Origin: Lingula anatina
Lineage: Eukaryota > Brachiopoda > Lingulata > Lingulida > Lingulidae
Reading direction: 5' to 3'
Length of the DNA stretch: 64,000 nucleotides
NCBI RefSeq assembly: GCF_001039355.2
Contig: NW_019775434.1
Location: 199,428-263,427 of the forward strand
Position numbers and translations under genes: made by a program. Shown here piece by piece: positions 52,401 through 63,539 of the stretch. The notes beneath the pieces are model-generated. The model did not search any database. It was not told where the DNA came from and saw only the letters and a program-made list of their open reading frames with translations. Every line of letters starts with the position of its first letter. The first letter of the stretch is position 1.

Positions 52401-53669
52401 ATTCCCTAAAACAAATAGAAAAAAAAAACATTAAAGTTTCAAACTATTTATACAGCACAAAACTATTTGTGTATTTTTAATCTACAAAAAATATTTTTCC
52501 CCTAACCTTTATTTTGAAAAAATCTCAGAGTCCTCGGCATTTTGGTTTTTTTTTTTTTTTTTTCATTTTCCACTGACTTATTATCATTTATCTACTTAAA
52601 GTTCAACTATAAATTCTATTTATTTTCAATGCAAGAAGATTTTTTTAAAGCACATGACTGAGATAAAAATAAGGGAGGAGCATGATCTAAAATTACCAGA
52701 AGTAAGGCTTATTATATACTAGTACAAAAGTGACCGCTGACCTATGAAAAACCCTGTAGGAAAATTGTTCTGAAGTAAAATCGAATGAGACCAAACCATG
52801 CTGACTTCTGCAAACTTGCAGTATACCCCCACCACCACCATAACTCTGTGATATTCAATATCTCTTCTAAATCAATTTGTGTGACGACTTTAAGTGGGTG
52901 GCATCTCGAAAATCCAAAGGTTCATTGGTCCTTAAAATCATATATACACGCCTCTGATGAACTTCACTTTATTGCCAGTATACCATACAGTTTTCTTCAT
53001 GCATTAATTCGGACTATCGTACCTTCCGACCAACGAACCTTCAGACTATGGCTTTTAAGCAATGTCTCTGCTACTCAAATAAATTAGTTGGCAATTCATT
53101 TATTTATTTTTAGATGTTTTTTACATGAAACTTTATGCCTTTCAAATATGATTCTAGGTGCATTTTCAATAGTTTATAAATTTGTAATAAATGATGATGT
53201 TCACAATTGCAGATCCTGTCAATTACAAACAATATGAAAAAGAAGATGTTAAGTTTCATGCATCTATTTGCATAACTCGACATTTTTAATGGTTAAATGC
53301 ATAAAATCCCATGCACCTGCACTTGTCTTGTTAGCTCCCTCCCCCCTAGCTCCCTTTAATAAATTAAATAAAATATTTTTTTCAGAGGTTGTCCTAAGCA
53401 TCGGCACTATTGATGTGGGCCAGATCATATATAAAGCAAAAATCATTTATCGATTTAAACATCAGGTTGTTTTGTGTGTGTTACAAAAAATAGAAACAGT
53501 AAATATTGTGAAGACTTTAAACTTACAGAGTGTCTACCCATTTCAGATTTCCCTCCATACGTGGTTGCCTTGAACGAAAAGACTCCATGTCTGAACTCAC
53601 ACTTGTTCTCCTAGTAGAAGCGACTGAGCCCACTGACCCAGACCTTCCCCTTGGTGTGAACAGAAACAT
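43475..53669 (-). CDS. WD40-repeat protein
   Basis: Nine minus-strand exons join in phase: 53669-53527, 52405-52321, 50832-50685, 45662-45473, 45058-44918, 44632-44533, 44301-44236, 43943-43851 and 43603-43475, giving 364 residues. The N-terminus is basic and Ser/Arg-rich (MFLFTPRGRSGSVGSVASTR), then WD40 blades follow: FHPEGNVLAVGQADGTIKVF, a DASGQIKFWHYTSG-like strand, EKFITAGADSEIHVYD, FHPYEPNIFISGGWDDTVQF with WDLR after it, GSWRKENTLQIWDF, and CGGCDHNMAMVID. This fits a single beta-propeller that would act as a protein-interaction scaffold. I do not recognise an ortholog with a known role. Start: the ATG at 53669; the longer frame above it begins with GTG. Copy B is taken as the true 3' part because it is the nearer one; copy A could equally be used. 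The first exon faces OXSM across a shared promoter. Confidence 0.85.
45938..46524. repeat. 47-bp minisatellite array, copy B
   Basis: Same hairpin-containing unit as at 40380 but fewer units (about eight), again interrupted by the inverted-repeat element. The different unit number between copies is what would be expected of allelic length variation. Confidence 0.88.
46089..46305. mobile_element. Inverted-repeat element in the minisatellite (copy B)
   Basis: Same element and same insertion position as at 40531-40747, with several substitutions (for example GGGCAGACACG for GGGCGGACACG, and TAGTAGGCGGG for TAGTCGGCGGG). The shared position shows the insertion predates the split of copies A and B. 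Confidence 0.8.
47673..47673. other. Single N at the copy B/copy C junction
   Basis: A lone N lies between the end of copy B (AAATGTGTTTT) and a restart inside the inverted-repeat element (CATAGATTAGATCG, equivalent to 46102). Confidence 0.9.
47674..49244. repeat. Duplicate of the end of copy B (copy C)
   Basis: 1571 bases that repeat 46102-47672 at a constant offset of 1572, with no difference noticed. It contains the truncated element (47674-47877), five minisatellite units to about 48096, and non-coding flank. After 49244 it continues into unique DNA (ATGTGTTGGG). A perfect copy of equal length on both sides of an N is the mark of an unmerged contig overlap. Confidence 0.9.
49245..50684. 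other. WD40 gene intron 3, unique part
   Basis: Mostly plain AT-rich intron. It contains a reverse-transcriptase-like remnant, listed separately. Nothing else was recognised. Confidence 0.5.
49430..49785 (+). mobile_element. Remnant of a non-LTR retrotransposon 3' end
   Basis: A 63-codon frame at 49430-49621 contains KCPHCNKIETETHFLLKCKK, a Cys-rich knuckle followed by ETETHFLLKC. This is the usual C-terminal zinc-binding tail of LINE-type reverse transcriptases in invertebrates. The following frame at 49603-49785 may continue it after a frame change. No polymerase core is present, so it is a dead 5'-truncated fragment lying antisense to the WD40 gene. Confidence 0.55.
50833..52320 (-). other. 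WD40 gene intron 2, nothing recognised
   Basis: AT-rich intron between exons 3 and 2. No motif-bearing open frame and no repeat of note was seen. Confidence 0.5.
52406..53526 (-). other. WD40 gene intron 1
   Basis: Contains a T run of about 22 bases near 52542-52563. Open frames at 52785-53087 and 53268-53573 show no family features and are treated as chance. Confidence 0.5.
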
Positions 53670-54257
53670 GCTGACATGGACTGTTGAACCGTTTAATATA
53701 TCCGAATAAGATCTAACGATATGGAAATACTTTTGTGCGTCGGTCGTCACTCAGCAAAACGTAAACTATGTCAGAGCAATTGAGGTCAAAGGTCAGAGGT
53801 GATAGCTCCGCAGTAAATGGTTATCATGTGCTGGCCAGTGGAGTAGAACCGTGAAGGGGGGTGGGTATCTATTTACTTCGTTTATTTTTAATTATCTCAC
53901 ACGTGTTTAAAACTATAAGATAAAGTATGTTGTATAAATACAGTTGAGAAAACTGATTTCAGATTGACTGGCATGCAGTACTTTAGTAAAGATCTTATTG
54001 AATTTTAAAAGTATTTAATCTGATTCTAAATTAGGTACATGTACATGTACGGTACTGTACATGTACTGGTACTACAGGTGTTAATTAATCCTGACGTACA
54101 TTACTTCCTGGTCTTGTAGATTGTAGTAACACGGGTGTAAATTACACTATTACTGCGTTGCATATCAATAATAGTATATTAGATTTTATTAAAATTCCAT
54201 TCTTGTAAATAAAATTTATTTTTCTTTTTACTATGAGTTTTGGTGTCTCAGGATCCC
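53670..54257. promoter_or_regulatory. Shared head-to-head promoter of WD40 gene and OXSM
   Basis: Fewer than 600 bases separate the two divergent start codons. Inside is a perfect 16-base palindrome, GTACATGTACATGTAC at 54035-54050, followed closely by two more GTACATGTAC-like units (to about 54072). A pyrimidine-rich stretch ending in CTCAG at about 54251 looks like a splice acceptor, so OXSM may have a non-coding first exon here. Confidence 0.5.
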
Positions 54258-56888
54258 ATGTCAAACTTTAGGATTTGTAATTCAACAATATATTTTAACG
54301 GGCTCATATACTTGATCAAAGCCTTCACCTTTCAAGGAGGACTTGGAAGATTAAGCTTAACAGCCATGCTTCAACCAAGGCGTGTGGTGGTGACGGGTCT
54401 GGGTTTGGTGACATGTCTGGGCTGTGGCACGGCACATGTGTGGGAGAGGGTCATCAAAGGTCACTGTGGCCTGACTAAACTGGATGGCAAAGGCAAGAAC
54501 CAGTTTTCAATTGTATCCATTTATTCCTCTTTTCTCCTTGAAGTCAAATTGGAGACAAGAAAGAGTGTATTTGAAATACTGAAGTATGGTATATTATAAA
54601 AAAAAAATATTAAAGTATGTATGAAATAAATGTCCCAAAGTTATATTAGTTCCAAGTTTCAATTAATAGTCTGAAGGTTCAGTTATCAGGAGATATGAGC
54701 TGTAATTGCTTTTTGAGACCTATTTTCTTAAGACAACAGTGTTGGTGAAAACCTTTCATTTCTCTAATTTGCTGTTCAATTAACCTCTTTGTACAAAATA
54801 ATTGAAAAGTTTCAACTAGTGAACACCCATGAATCTTTAGACTTCTAAAATGATAATTAAAGTCTTTATTCAAATTATTGAATATTAATTCTTGTGTATT
54901 GATGAAATCTGGAGTGATATATCAATATTGATTGATACTGTTTGCCATTTGTTGTAGAATTTGCAGGTATTCCCAGTCAGGTGGCAGGACGCGTGCCCAT
55001 AGGAAGTGGTCCAGGAGAACTGAACGTGGAGGATATTGCTTCCTCTAGAGAAAGGAGATCCATGGCACAAGCTACATTGTATGCTCTAGCAGCAGCTAGT
55101 GAGGCCCTGGCAGATGCCAACTGGAAACCAGAGACTGACAAGGAAAGGCAGAGAACAGGTGAGTTAAAAGTGAATTGTTATGTATAACAGCATGCAGTAA
55201 GTGAAAAGATTAAGTAATGAATACCTTGTGTCAACTTGATAAAAAACCAATGACATATAGAAAAATCAAAATTATGATTTTTGTTTAAAGGGATGAAATG
55301 GCTCATTAGTCTGTGTTATTTTCTATTTTTAGGGGTAGCTGTCGGCGTTGGAATGGTTTCAATGGAAGAAATACATGAGGCTGGAGCTTTACTTTCAGAT
55401 GGCAAATACAGCAAAATAAAACCTCACTTTATACCCAGAATCTTGGTTAATATGAGTGCTGGACACATTAGTTTGAGGCATGGCTTGAAGGTATGAAAAC
55501 CAGTCAGTTAGGACATCTTTCCAATATAATGGTGCCAAGAAAGTATGAAGTAGGCCATGGAGGCAGGATAAAAATATTGCTATTCAAAAATTTATTTTAT
55601 TGCTTCAGTAATTGATATTAGAATTTCTATTTTACTATTTGAATGTAGAATTAGTGACTTCATGGTCTCTGTGCTGTATTGGTGTACAAAAAATTATTTT
55701 ATTGCTTCAACAATAACCTACCCTCATTGATACTATAATTTCTATTTCACTATTTGAATGTAGAATTAGTGACTTCATAGTATCTGTACTATATTGCTGT
55801 ACAAAAATTAATTTGTAGCTTCAACAGTAAAATATCTTCATTGATATTATAATTTCTGTTTCACTATTTGAATGTAGAATTAGTGACTTCAAAGTCTCTG
55901 CACTCTTTTTCAGGGCCCAAATCATGCGGTGTCCACAGCATGTTCTACTGGACTCCATGCCCTGGGGGATGCTTCCAGGTTTATACAGTATGGGGATGCT
56001 GATGTAATGGTGTGTGGGGGGACAGAGGCATCTCTGTATCCCCTAGCTGTAGCAGGGTTTGCCAAAATGAGAGCACTGAGCACCAACTTCAATGACACAC
56101 CTGCTAAAGCCTCGAGGCCATTTGACAAATCACGTGATGGTTTTGTAATGTCGGAGGGTGCTGGTATTGTGGTTTTAGAAGACTATGAACATGCGGTTAA
56201 CCGAGGAGCTAAAATGTATGCTGAAGTACTTGGATATGGATTATCTGGGGATGCTTACCACATTTCTTCACCTTCCGAAGATGGGACTGGTGCACGCAGC
56301 TGCATGGGAAATGCAATAAAGAATGCTTATCTCACACCAAAAGATGTGACATACATTAATGCTCATGCTACTTCAACTCCTCTTGGCGATGNATTAAATA
56401 CCTATGTTCTTACTTCATTGCAAGTGACACAATGATAAATGTATAGCCCTTGTTTTATAACAGTGCTAGTAACACTGACGAAGAGTGAATACACTATTGT
56501 ATAAATACATCTGCTATACAAGTGGAGTTAAAACAGCGGAAACAAGTTGAGCAAACTATGCAAATGTGTTTTCGCAGTTGAAGCACGGGCCATTTCAGAA
56601 CTATTTGGACCTGAATGTCAGCACCTCTCGGTTTCATCTTCCAAAGGTGCTATTGGACATTTACTTGGAGCAGCAGGAAGTGTTGAAGCAATTTTAACCA
56701 TATTGGCAATTAACAAAGGAATACTTCCCCCTACACTGAATCTCGAAGACCCAGAACCAGTGGGGACTTTTAACCATATCAGAGAATCTCAAGACTGGAA
56801 ACAAGGTCCAGGTCGTAGAATAGCACTTACAAATTCTTTTGGGTTTGGTGGAACAAATTGTAGCCTATGCTTGGGCGAACTTGTATAA
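54258..56888 (+). CDS. OXSM: Mitochondrial 3-oxoacyl-ACP synthase (OXSM)
   Basis: This is a ketoacyl-ACP synthase of mitochondrial fatty-acid synthesis, condensing malonyl-ACP with acyl-ACP. Five exons: 54258-54492, 54958-55158, 55333-55490, 55914-56391 and 56578-56888, giving about 460 residues (human 459). The ATG at 54258 gives a 36-residue acid-free leader suited to mitochondrial import. The ATG at 54366 ([13 protein letters not shown]) would start directly at the enzyme. Catalytic triad: Cys208 in STACSTG, His349 in NAHATST and His385 in [12 protein letters not shown], with the C-terminal NSFGFGGTN also present. Intron 1 begins with GC (AAAG|GCAAGA). The end of exon 4 abuts an N at 56392. 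Compared with E. coli FabF (GDKAEAQA) the join gives GDVEARA, one residue short, so a few exon bases and the donor seem lost there. Confidence 0.93.
55590..55913. repeat. Triplicated ~115-bp unit in OXSM intron 3
   Basis: Three tandem units share GAATGTAGAATTAGTGACTT (at about 55641, 55756 and 55870) and the preceding TTCTATTTCACTATTT. Units have drifted apart by point changes. The third unit runs straight into the acceptor (CACTCTTTTTCAG) of exon 4. Confidence 0.85.
56392..56577 (+). other. Artefactual intron: N plus 180 bp from the duplicated region
   Basis: After the N at 56392, bases 56393-56572 repeat 47493-47672 (and 49065-49244), starting ATTAAATACCTATGTTC and ending AAATGTGTTTT. Then CGCAG leads into OXSM exon 5. 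No donor is present. This is read as a wrong or partial gap join, with the true intron sequence missing. Confidence 0.8.
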
Positions 56889-58160
56889 TATACATTATAA
56901 ATTCAAATTGCAAAATAAAAAGTTCCTAATGTGTGTAAGCTGGTCTCAAAAATTTCACCTTTAAAAACACAACTTTGTGGAATCTTTTCATGCAATTGAA
57001 AATTTGGTGGGACATTTTTAAAAAGATTGTTAATAATTTTTAATTAGATTAATTATTTTCAATTAGGGTTACGCAATGTAGTAAAATACATAATCATAAT
57101 GTACCCATTCAAATGATATTTATGGTGGACATGACACACAGCTCTTCATAGCAGTTAAATAATTTTCTGCTCAAAAAACACTGGATCTTTACTGACAAAC
57201 ATATCCAGAAGTTAAATACAATTTTATTCATGTCATTATTTACAATTATCGTTTGTCCAATATATTATTATATCATAATATTATTGCACTGACATAAACT
57301 GATGACGTATGGATGAAGTGGAACATGTACAATTCTTTTTACAGCATGTTACCATACACATAATTTGGATGCAAACAAGCAGGTGTTATCTTACAACAGC
57401 ACTGTGCAACTTTCACATGCTGAAATGAACAAAACAAATTACAAGATAATGTGGCGTCTAAACGTTGCTCACATAATTAAGAGAAAACTTATAGCACAAG
57501 TCTGGTATGTTTTAAAGTAATATGTAAGACGTACAAGTCTGACATGAAGAGTGGACAGATGCACTTGTCATAGGGTGTTCTCAAACTTCTTAGAAGTTTG
57601 TGCGAGATGATCTTTACACATCTGCACTAATAAAAAGTTGCCTTACACATACTTAAGACTGAGAGGAAGTTAACGTTTCACACTGGGTGTAAAAGAGAAT
57701 ACAAATTTGTGGCAACTATAAAAAGGTATCAAACTAAAGAGAGAACAGCAGAATTGTCAAAAATTTTGTCATGGTACAAGAATGTTAAGTAAACCAAAAT
57801 AAAAGCAACTATTTCATTTAAAAACATGAACTTTTTATGTTATTACAATACAACAGATGCACTCTTCAACAGCATGCAGACTGCACATCAGCTGCAGCAG
57901 TGGTATGGCCGATTCCTTTTAATACTAATTGTAACACTAAGTGTTAAATCCTGTAGTATCACTGAGTGAATCACAGCTTTGTAACAGTTGGGGTTTTGCT
58001 CTTCTGGAAAATTCAACCTTTATTCCCTCATCATTGTCTCCCACCATCTGCTGCTTGCTTTTATAAGAGAACTGCACCATCGTATAAATGACTTAAATGA
58101 ATGGAAAGCCTGTTTCCTAGCCGGATGAGTCTCTTCTCTCAAGTTAACACTTCACTGTAT
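56889..58160. other. Convergent 3' regions of OXSM and KSR
   Basis: No coding content. AATAAA at about 56914 (+) lies 26 bases after the OXSM stop and is its likely polyadenylation signal. TTTATT near 57233 may serve the KSR transcript on the minus strand, giving it a 3' UTR of about 0.9 kb. Confidence 0.6.
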
Positions 58161-61095
58161 TTAGAATACTGATTCTGCGCTGCGGGAAAGGTGGATAGGA
58201 TGTGACGGACTTCTTGATAGTGGTTTCTTTGGTAAACGTTCAAGTATCTTTAAGAATCTGACAAACTCCGGTCTCGATTCTGGATTGTAGGACCAGCACT
58301 GCATTAATACATCCTAGGAGAGGGAAGACAAGCCAGTCTTAGGATAAACAATAGTACAAGAGAGTAACTGAAGGTTATACATCAGGTTTTTACCTCAATA
58401 ATCTAAACAACCTGAGCCAAAAATATAGTGCGTTTCATTAAATCAAATCAAATCAAATCATATTTTCTATCAATATATCATATACTAACAAAAAACCCAC
58501 GTCTTCTTTTATCTAAAGTACATAATGCGACCTTGTCACCACTTACTTTGACGTCTTTGGATGCATTGACGTTCCCAAGAGATTGTTTCATGCCCCTCCC
58601 CACCTGCCAAATGATGGACTCTGGGGGCTGATTCTTGAATGGCCATTCACCACAGAACATCTCATACCAAACAGTTCTGAAAAGAATCAATGTTTATTGT
58701 CATTTTGATTCCGGTAAGCATTTTTTAAAACTTTTTCTAAAATAAGTAATCATTATATAAAAGTATTTCTAAAATAATTCATGCTCACCAGCTTTATTAA
58801 CAAGTATCTGCATTTAGCATTTACTTAGAGAAAACAGATCTGAATTGCTTATAGTCAAGAATTGCAAGCCTTTGAAAAACTAGAACACAATCAACTGTAA
58901 AAACAACAAGATTTGCCACAGCAACAGCAAGCAGAAATAGTTCACCTACCCAAATGCATACACATCTGAATGCTCTGAGAAAGGCAAATCTTCATTTCTC
59001 TCTCCAGCATGTAAGGAACGCATGATCTCTGGGGACAAGTAGCACAACCAACCTGGAGGAATGACAAGGAAGTCCCCCTTCCTGAAACAGAAGATCATGA
59101 AAGAGGTAAGATTTGTGTAGTAACTCGTCAATGTATCATAGGGGGGAATTATCTATTCTACATGGATTCTGTTTATATCAAAAAAAGAAAAGATGTGTAA
59201 CCATTTGGCTTTGGATGAAATAACATGATAAAAGAAAGCAAGAAACCTAGATAAAGATATCTACATTTATGTTTATGGAAAGTTTTAATTTGTTATATTC
59301 CATCCAATGCAAGACACATAACTACTCACCCATTTCCTTGGCACAACCTGGTAACATTAAAGAGACCAAAGTCAGTGATCACAACTTTCCCATTTTCCAG
59401 GAAAATATTCTTGGTCTTCAGGTCTTTATGGACAATGCCTCTGTGATGAAGATAGCTCATACCCTGAACTATCTGAGATGAGATGATAACTATTCTATTC
59501 ATGGTGAATTTTTCTTTCCTCATGTGGATATGAGTATAGAGAGTATATCCTTTCAGAATACTGAAAAAATTGAAAAAAGATTAACTTCAGCTTGTTGTAA
59601 AATCAGTTTATCACAACTCACAACTCAAACTCACAATTCAAAATTGTTTTGTTTTAATAATACACTAGTAATAAAAGTCTAGTGATAAATATATCATCAT
59701 CATCAAATTAAAATAGAAATCAATATAGATAAAACTTCTTGCAATTGTAACACTTCATCTAAAATCATAACTTGTTGGCAGTGAATGAATGTTACCTTGT
59801 TACAATGGCTAAGTGCGGAGGCTTCATGCAAGCACCCATGAATAATACTAAATTGTCATGCCTAGTTTTTCTCAGCATTGCCACCTGGAAATTAACAATC
59901 ACCCCCAGAACTATGTTTGCTAATGTATATTTCACATATTTAAAACCAAGAATTTATCTGGATGATCTTGTATGTCAACAGTACATTTCGTTGTTCTTCC
60001 AACACAAAAGGCACAAGCTTTTTTAAAGTTTAATGCAAACTCATATTTTTAAGAAACTTACAACGTGTGCCAATTAATTTAATAAACGAAGTATTTTCAC
60101 TGGTACATTAGAATTTTTAGTCAAATTTATTGGCCTTTTTTTAAAGTGCCAGTAATTTTCAAATTTCAATAATTTTTATAAGGAGAATAGAAACATCACT
60201 GGATAGAAATTCATCACAAATATCACCTACTTCCATTTTGAATGCTGATAACTGTGCTTGATTGTCTGCATTAGGGTCCATGTTTAACATTTTGATTGCT
60301 ACTTCTCCATGCCAATGACCCCTGAAAAAGACATTGTCATCCTAATTAGTCTGTACTACAAGGAAAGGGATCATGAGCCTTGTGTCAAGGATGTTGGGGG
60401 GTGGGGGTGGGGGGGGGGGAGTGGGGGGTGGAGAATACATTACCAAGCAATAAGAAATCATCTCTTTACAATCTTAACACATTCTGGACACACTTGACCT
60501 TTAAAACCACAAGAATTTCAAAATAAATTCTATGACAGGTGTGGATTTTGTGGAATTCTGAATGAGATAGAACTTGTCATTTGCTGTTTTTTTTAAAGGA
60601 CACATGCACCAACATAAAAAATATTGTTCAACAATTGTCAAAATGTCGAAATCAATATGAACTTATTTCTAAACAAGCAAACTTACTTGTATACAGTTCC
60701 AAACCTTCCATGACCTATTATATCACCCCTTGTTAAGTCTTCATAAGGGATGTCCCATTCTTTTATCTGAACAGATATCTGAAAACAAAAACAGTACATT
60801 GTCAAGACCCAGTCTATCAACAATTGATTAAAACATGACATGTATCTGAATTTGTAATATACAAAAGATGTCTTAATGTAACAGTTCACAATATTGTTGA
60901 TCTTACTGAACTATGGTCTAAAATGCATATCAAAGAAAGCAAGCAACTACTTCAGTAAAATGATTTAGTAATATTAACTTACACTTAAAGCCCGATGCAG
61001 CAGGGCATCATCTTGACTATCTATGGAATCTGTGCGGTCGGGAATAATTTTTTCTGAATTACTCTGAAAAAAAAATCGCATTATTTAATCAATAT

Positions 61096-61142
<47 letters not shown>

Positions 61143-61434
61143 GGTATTCATAAAAAATTTCTGACATAAAGAAGTGACCCAATACTTCAATTTCTACTCC
61201 TCTTTCTTGTAACTGAACCCATTTGATCTTTTTCACTTCTAATCTCAGATAAGTAGCATTCAGTATTATTATACAGAAAAGTACTTACTGTTATTGTTTT
61301 GTCACTGTCATTTGACGTGTTGGTATTTATAACATCTCTGAAAACATATAAAATATTACCAATCAGTTAACTACCTCTGGAGAAAGGTATTTTAGAATTT
61401 ATTGGTTGGAGGTCTCTATCCTTCTAAATTCATT

Positions 61435-61485
<51 letters not shown>

Positions 61486-63539
61486 AGCAATCAGTAATGT
61501 AACTATGTCATTCAGGTTTGCTAATAAAAATACTTACGCATTGTGGTTATCATTCACCCTAGGTTCAAAGCCATTGTATGTATTCAGATAGCCACTTGTT
61601 GTAGAACTTACAATGCTGCTATTATCATTTGTTTCTAGAGGGAAAAACAAAACAAGTCAATAAATATCTCATTAAATTGGTGATTCACACAGGTTCATGA
61701 CACACTCAAAATTTACATCTCACCTGCTGCACTACACACACATTTTGTTTATCTCATGCTTTTCCTAAACTGCCCATCAATTCACCTATCAAATTCAGGA
61801 TCTATGGCTCCCAATTTTATCTTTCCTCCTCTTGCATTTAAATTATGCAAATTAACCCTGACTGTAACCATGGTAACATCCACGTACCTGGAAACTGGAA
61901 CTCTGTGACCCTGATCACTGGAGAGTTGGGTCCTGCTGGGGTGGGTGGGGTCATACTGGTGGATGTGGATGAGGGGTTGGTGATCAGCGCAGGGGATGAG
62001 GGAGTGGATGAGCTACAGGAGGAGGGGTTTGAGCTGGAGTCTGGCACTGAAACGAAGGTGGGGACAGACTGGACAGGCTTCATCTTGTTGTTACTTTCGT
62101 GGTTGTGGTTGTTGCCTGATAGGTCCATCACATGTCTTGGAGAAGCTGGTGACCCGCCTGAAACAACAACATTTAAAATCTGGGTTAAGCTCACCGCACA
62201 TTTTGTTATCATCTAATCACAAAAATAGTTATCTCCAGTTGGAAAATAACAATGGAAATGCACTTATCACCTGTTCTACTTTTTCCATTTTATCTCATAT
62301 ATATAATAAAGTGGAAAATTATCTTTTTTTTGTGGTTGGTTTCAAGAAATTTATCAATAAAAATGTAATGAGCATATTTACCTTTGGTTGTTTCATTTTT
62401 AAAACAATTTGTATTTCATTCCATTTCATTTTTTTCTCTATGTTTAAAATATTATCTGCTTTACAGCTTTGATTTACTATGTGTGAGATACATCCTAACT
62501 AAATACCATTTATATCAAACTAAAAGAAAAAAGAGCTTAAGTCAGTGAATGTGAATATAAATTTTTTTGCTCAAGCAAAATTAATCCAAAGAATGGAATC
62601 AAATCAACTGCTACCCAAAGGTGACAAAATAATTAAGGTCAATCATTTTAGTTATATGGGAAATTTCACTGGCATACATGAACGGTGGTGAAGTTTCCTG
62701 ACTTACCATCTTGTCTAATGAATTCTAAGTACTTATATAAGAACTCGTCCGGTAGTCCACATGCTGGGGCAGCTTTGGTAGCACACTCTCTATGGAATTT
62801 TTTCCTAGGATATGAAATAAAATTAGATTCTTTCATAGAAGTCTCTAAAAAACACTAATGACAGATTGCATTTCATTTTCCAATTTTTTTTTACTTCAAC
62901 AAAATTTTGTTATAAATAGTGATAAAAGACAAAGCTGGAATAAAATTTTTTTAATCAAGTTTAACTTCTTCAAATTAATAAAATTGCAAGTTATTTTTAT
63001 TTGTTAAGCTTAATGTTACTTTATATATAAAGAATCATTTTACATTATACTATAAAATAACTACACTATACATTTTGCCAGCATAACATTTTACGTACTC
63101 AAGATGACATAACATCTGATAATTTTGAGAAAGGATAGCTTGTTCTCTGAAGCAATTTCTAGGAGAAGACATATAGTGATACATTTATGTACAAAAGAAA
63201 TTCAGAATCCAATTTCAATGAAATATGTGAAGATAATGCAGACAGTGGTTGGTGTTCACAAATGTTTGCTTATCATCACAAATTTCAAAATAAAAATGTA
63301 TGCAATTTCGTTCATTTTGTTGGTTAATATCCTCACACATTAAATAAAACTATGTTCTAATGTGTGATGTGCCTGCACCGTGGTTAATACCCATTTATAT
63401 TTCAACTTGACCCCCACAAACTGCTGCAGAGAACAAGATTGCACACACAAAGGTGTCCACTTACTTGCAATATTTACACACTTTTCCTCTAAACACATGT
63501 TTACTGCAGTAATCACAATCTCCGAATATAAGTTTACTG
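58161..63539 (-). CDS. KSR: Kinase suppressor of Ras (KSR), C-terminal part
   Basis: A scaffold pseudokinase/kinase of the Ras-Raf-MEK-ERK pathway. Minus-strand exons in order are 63539-63465, 62804-62707, 62157-61888, 61634-61538, 61337-61289, 61063-60983, 60778-60687, 60321-60231, 59884-59796, 59560-59330, 59081-58950, 58676-58547 and 58313-58161, all in phase. The first two encode a C1 zinc finger ([20 protein letters not shown], then [14 protein letters not shown]). A Ser/Pro-rich region follows and ends in EFQFP, an FxFP-type ERK-docking motif as in other KSRs. The kinase domain has [24 protein letters not shown] in place of HRD, TDFGLF and SPEI. HKD for HRD is the KSR hallmark. The usual ATP-site lysine is kept here, whereas mammalian KSRs have Arg. 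The N-terminal exons lie beyond the right edge. Confidence 0.93.
60394..60432 (+). repeat. G-rich run in KSR intron
   Basis: Several consecutive G tracts (GGGGGG, GGGGG, a run of about 11 Gs, GGGGGG) separated by single T or A bases, in the intron between the glycine-loop region and the VAIK exon. It has the form of a G-quadruplex on the plus strand; the KSR transcript would carry the C-rich strand. Confidence 0.7.
61099..61138. repeat. CA microsatellite
   Basis: About 20 CA repeats in a KSR intron. Confidence 0.9.
61437..61483. repeat. GA microsatellite
   Basis: About 23 GA repeats in a KSR intron. It produces a false open frame of Arg-Glu repeats on the plus strand. Confidence 0.9.

Noticed and set aside
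61406-61591. Arg-Glu repeat open frame
   Set aside because: It is a translated GA microsatellite inside a KSR intron.
61845-62216. 123-codon plus-strand frame opposite the KSR Ser/Pro-rich exon
   Set aside because: Shadow of the real minus-strand exon, whose splice sites and phase fit KSR.
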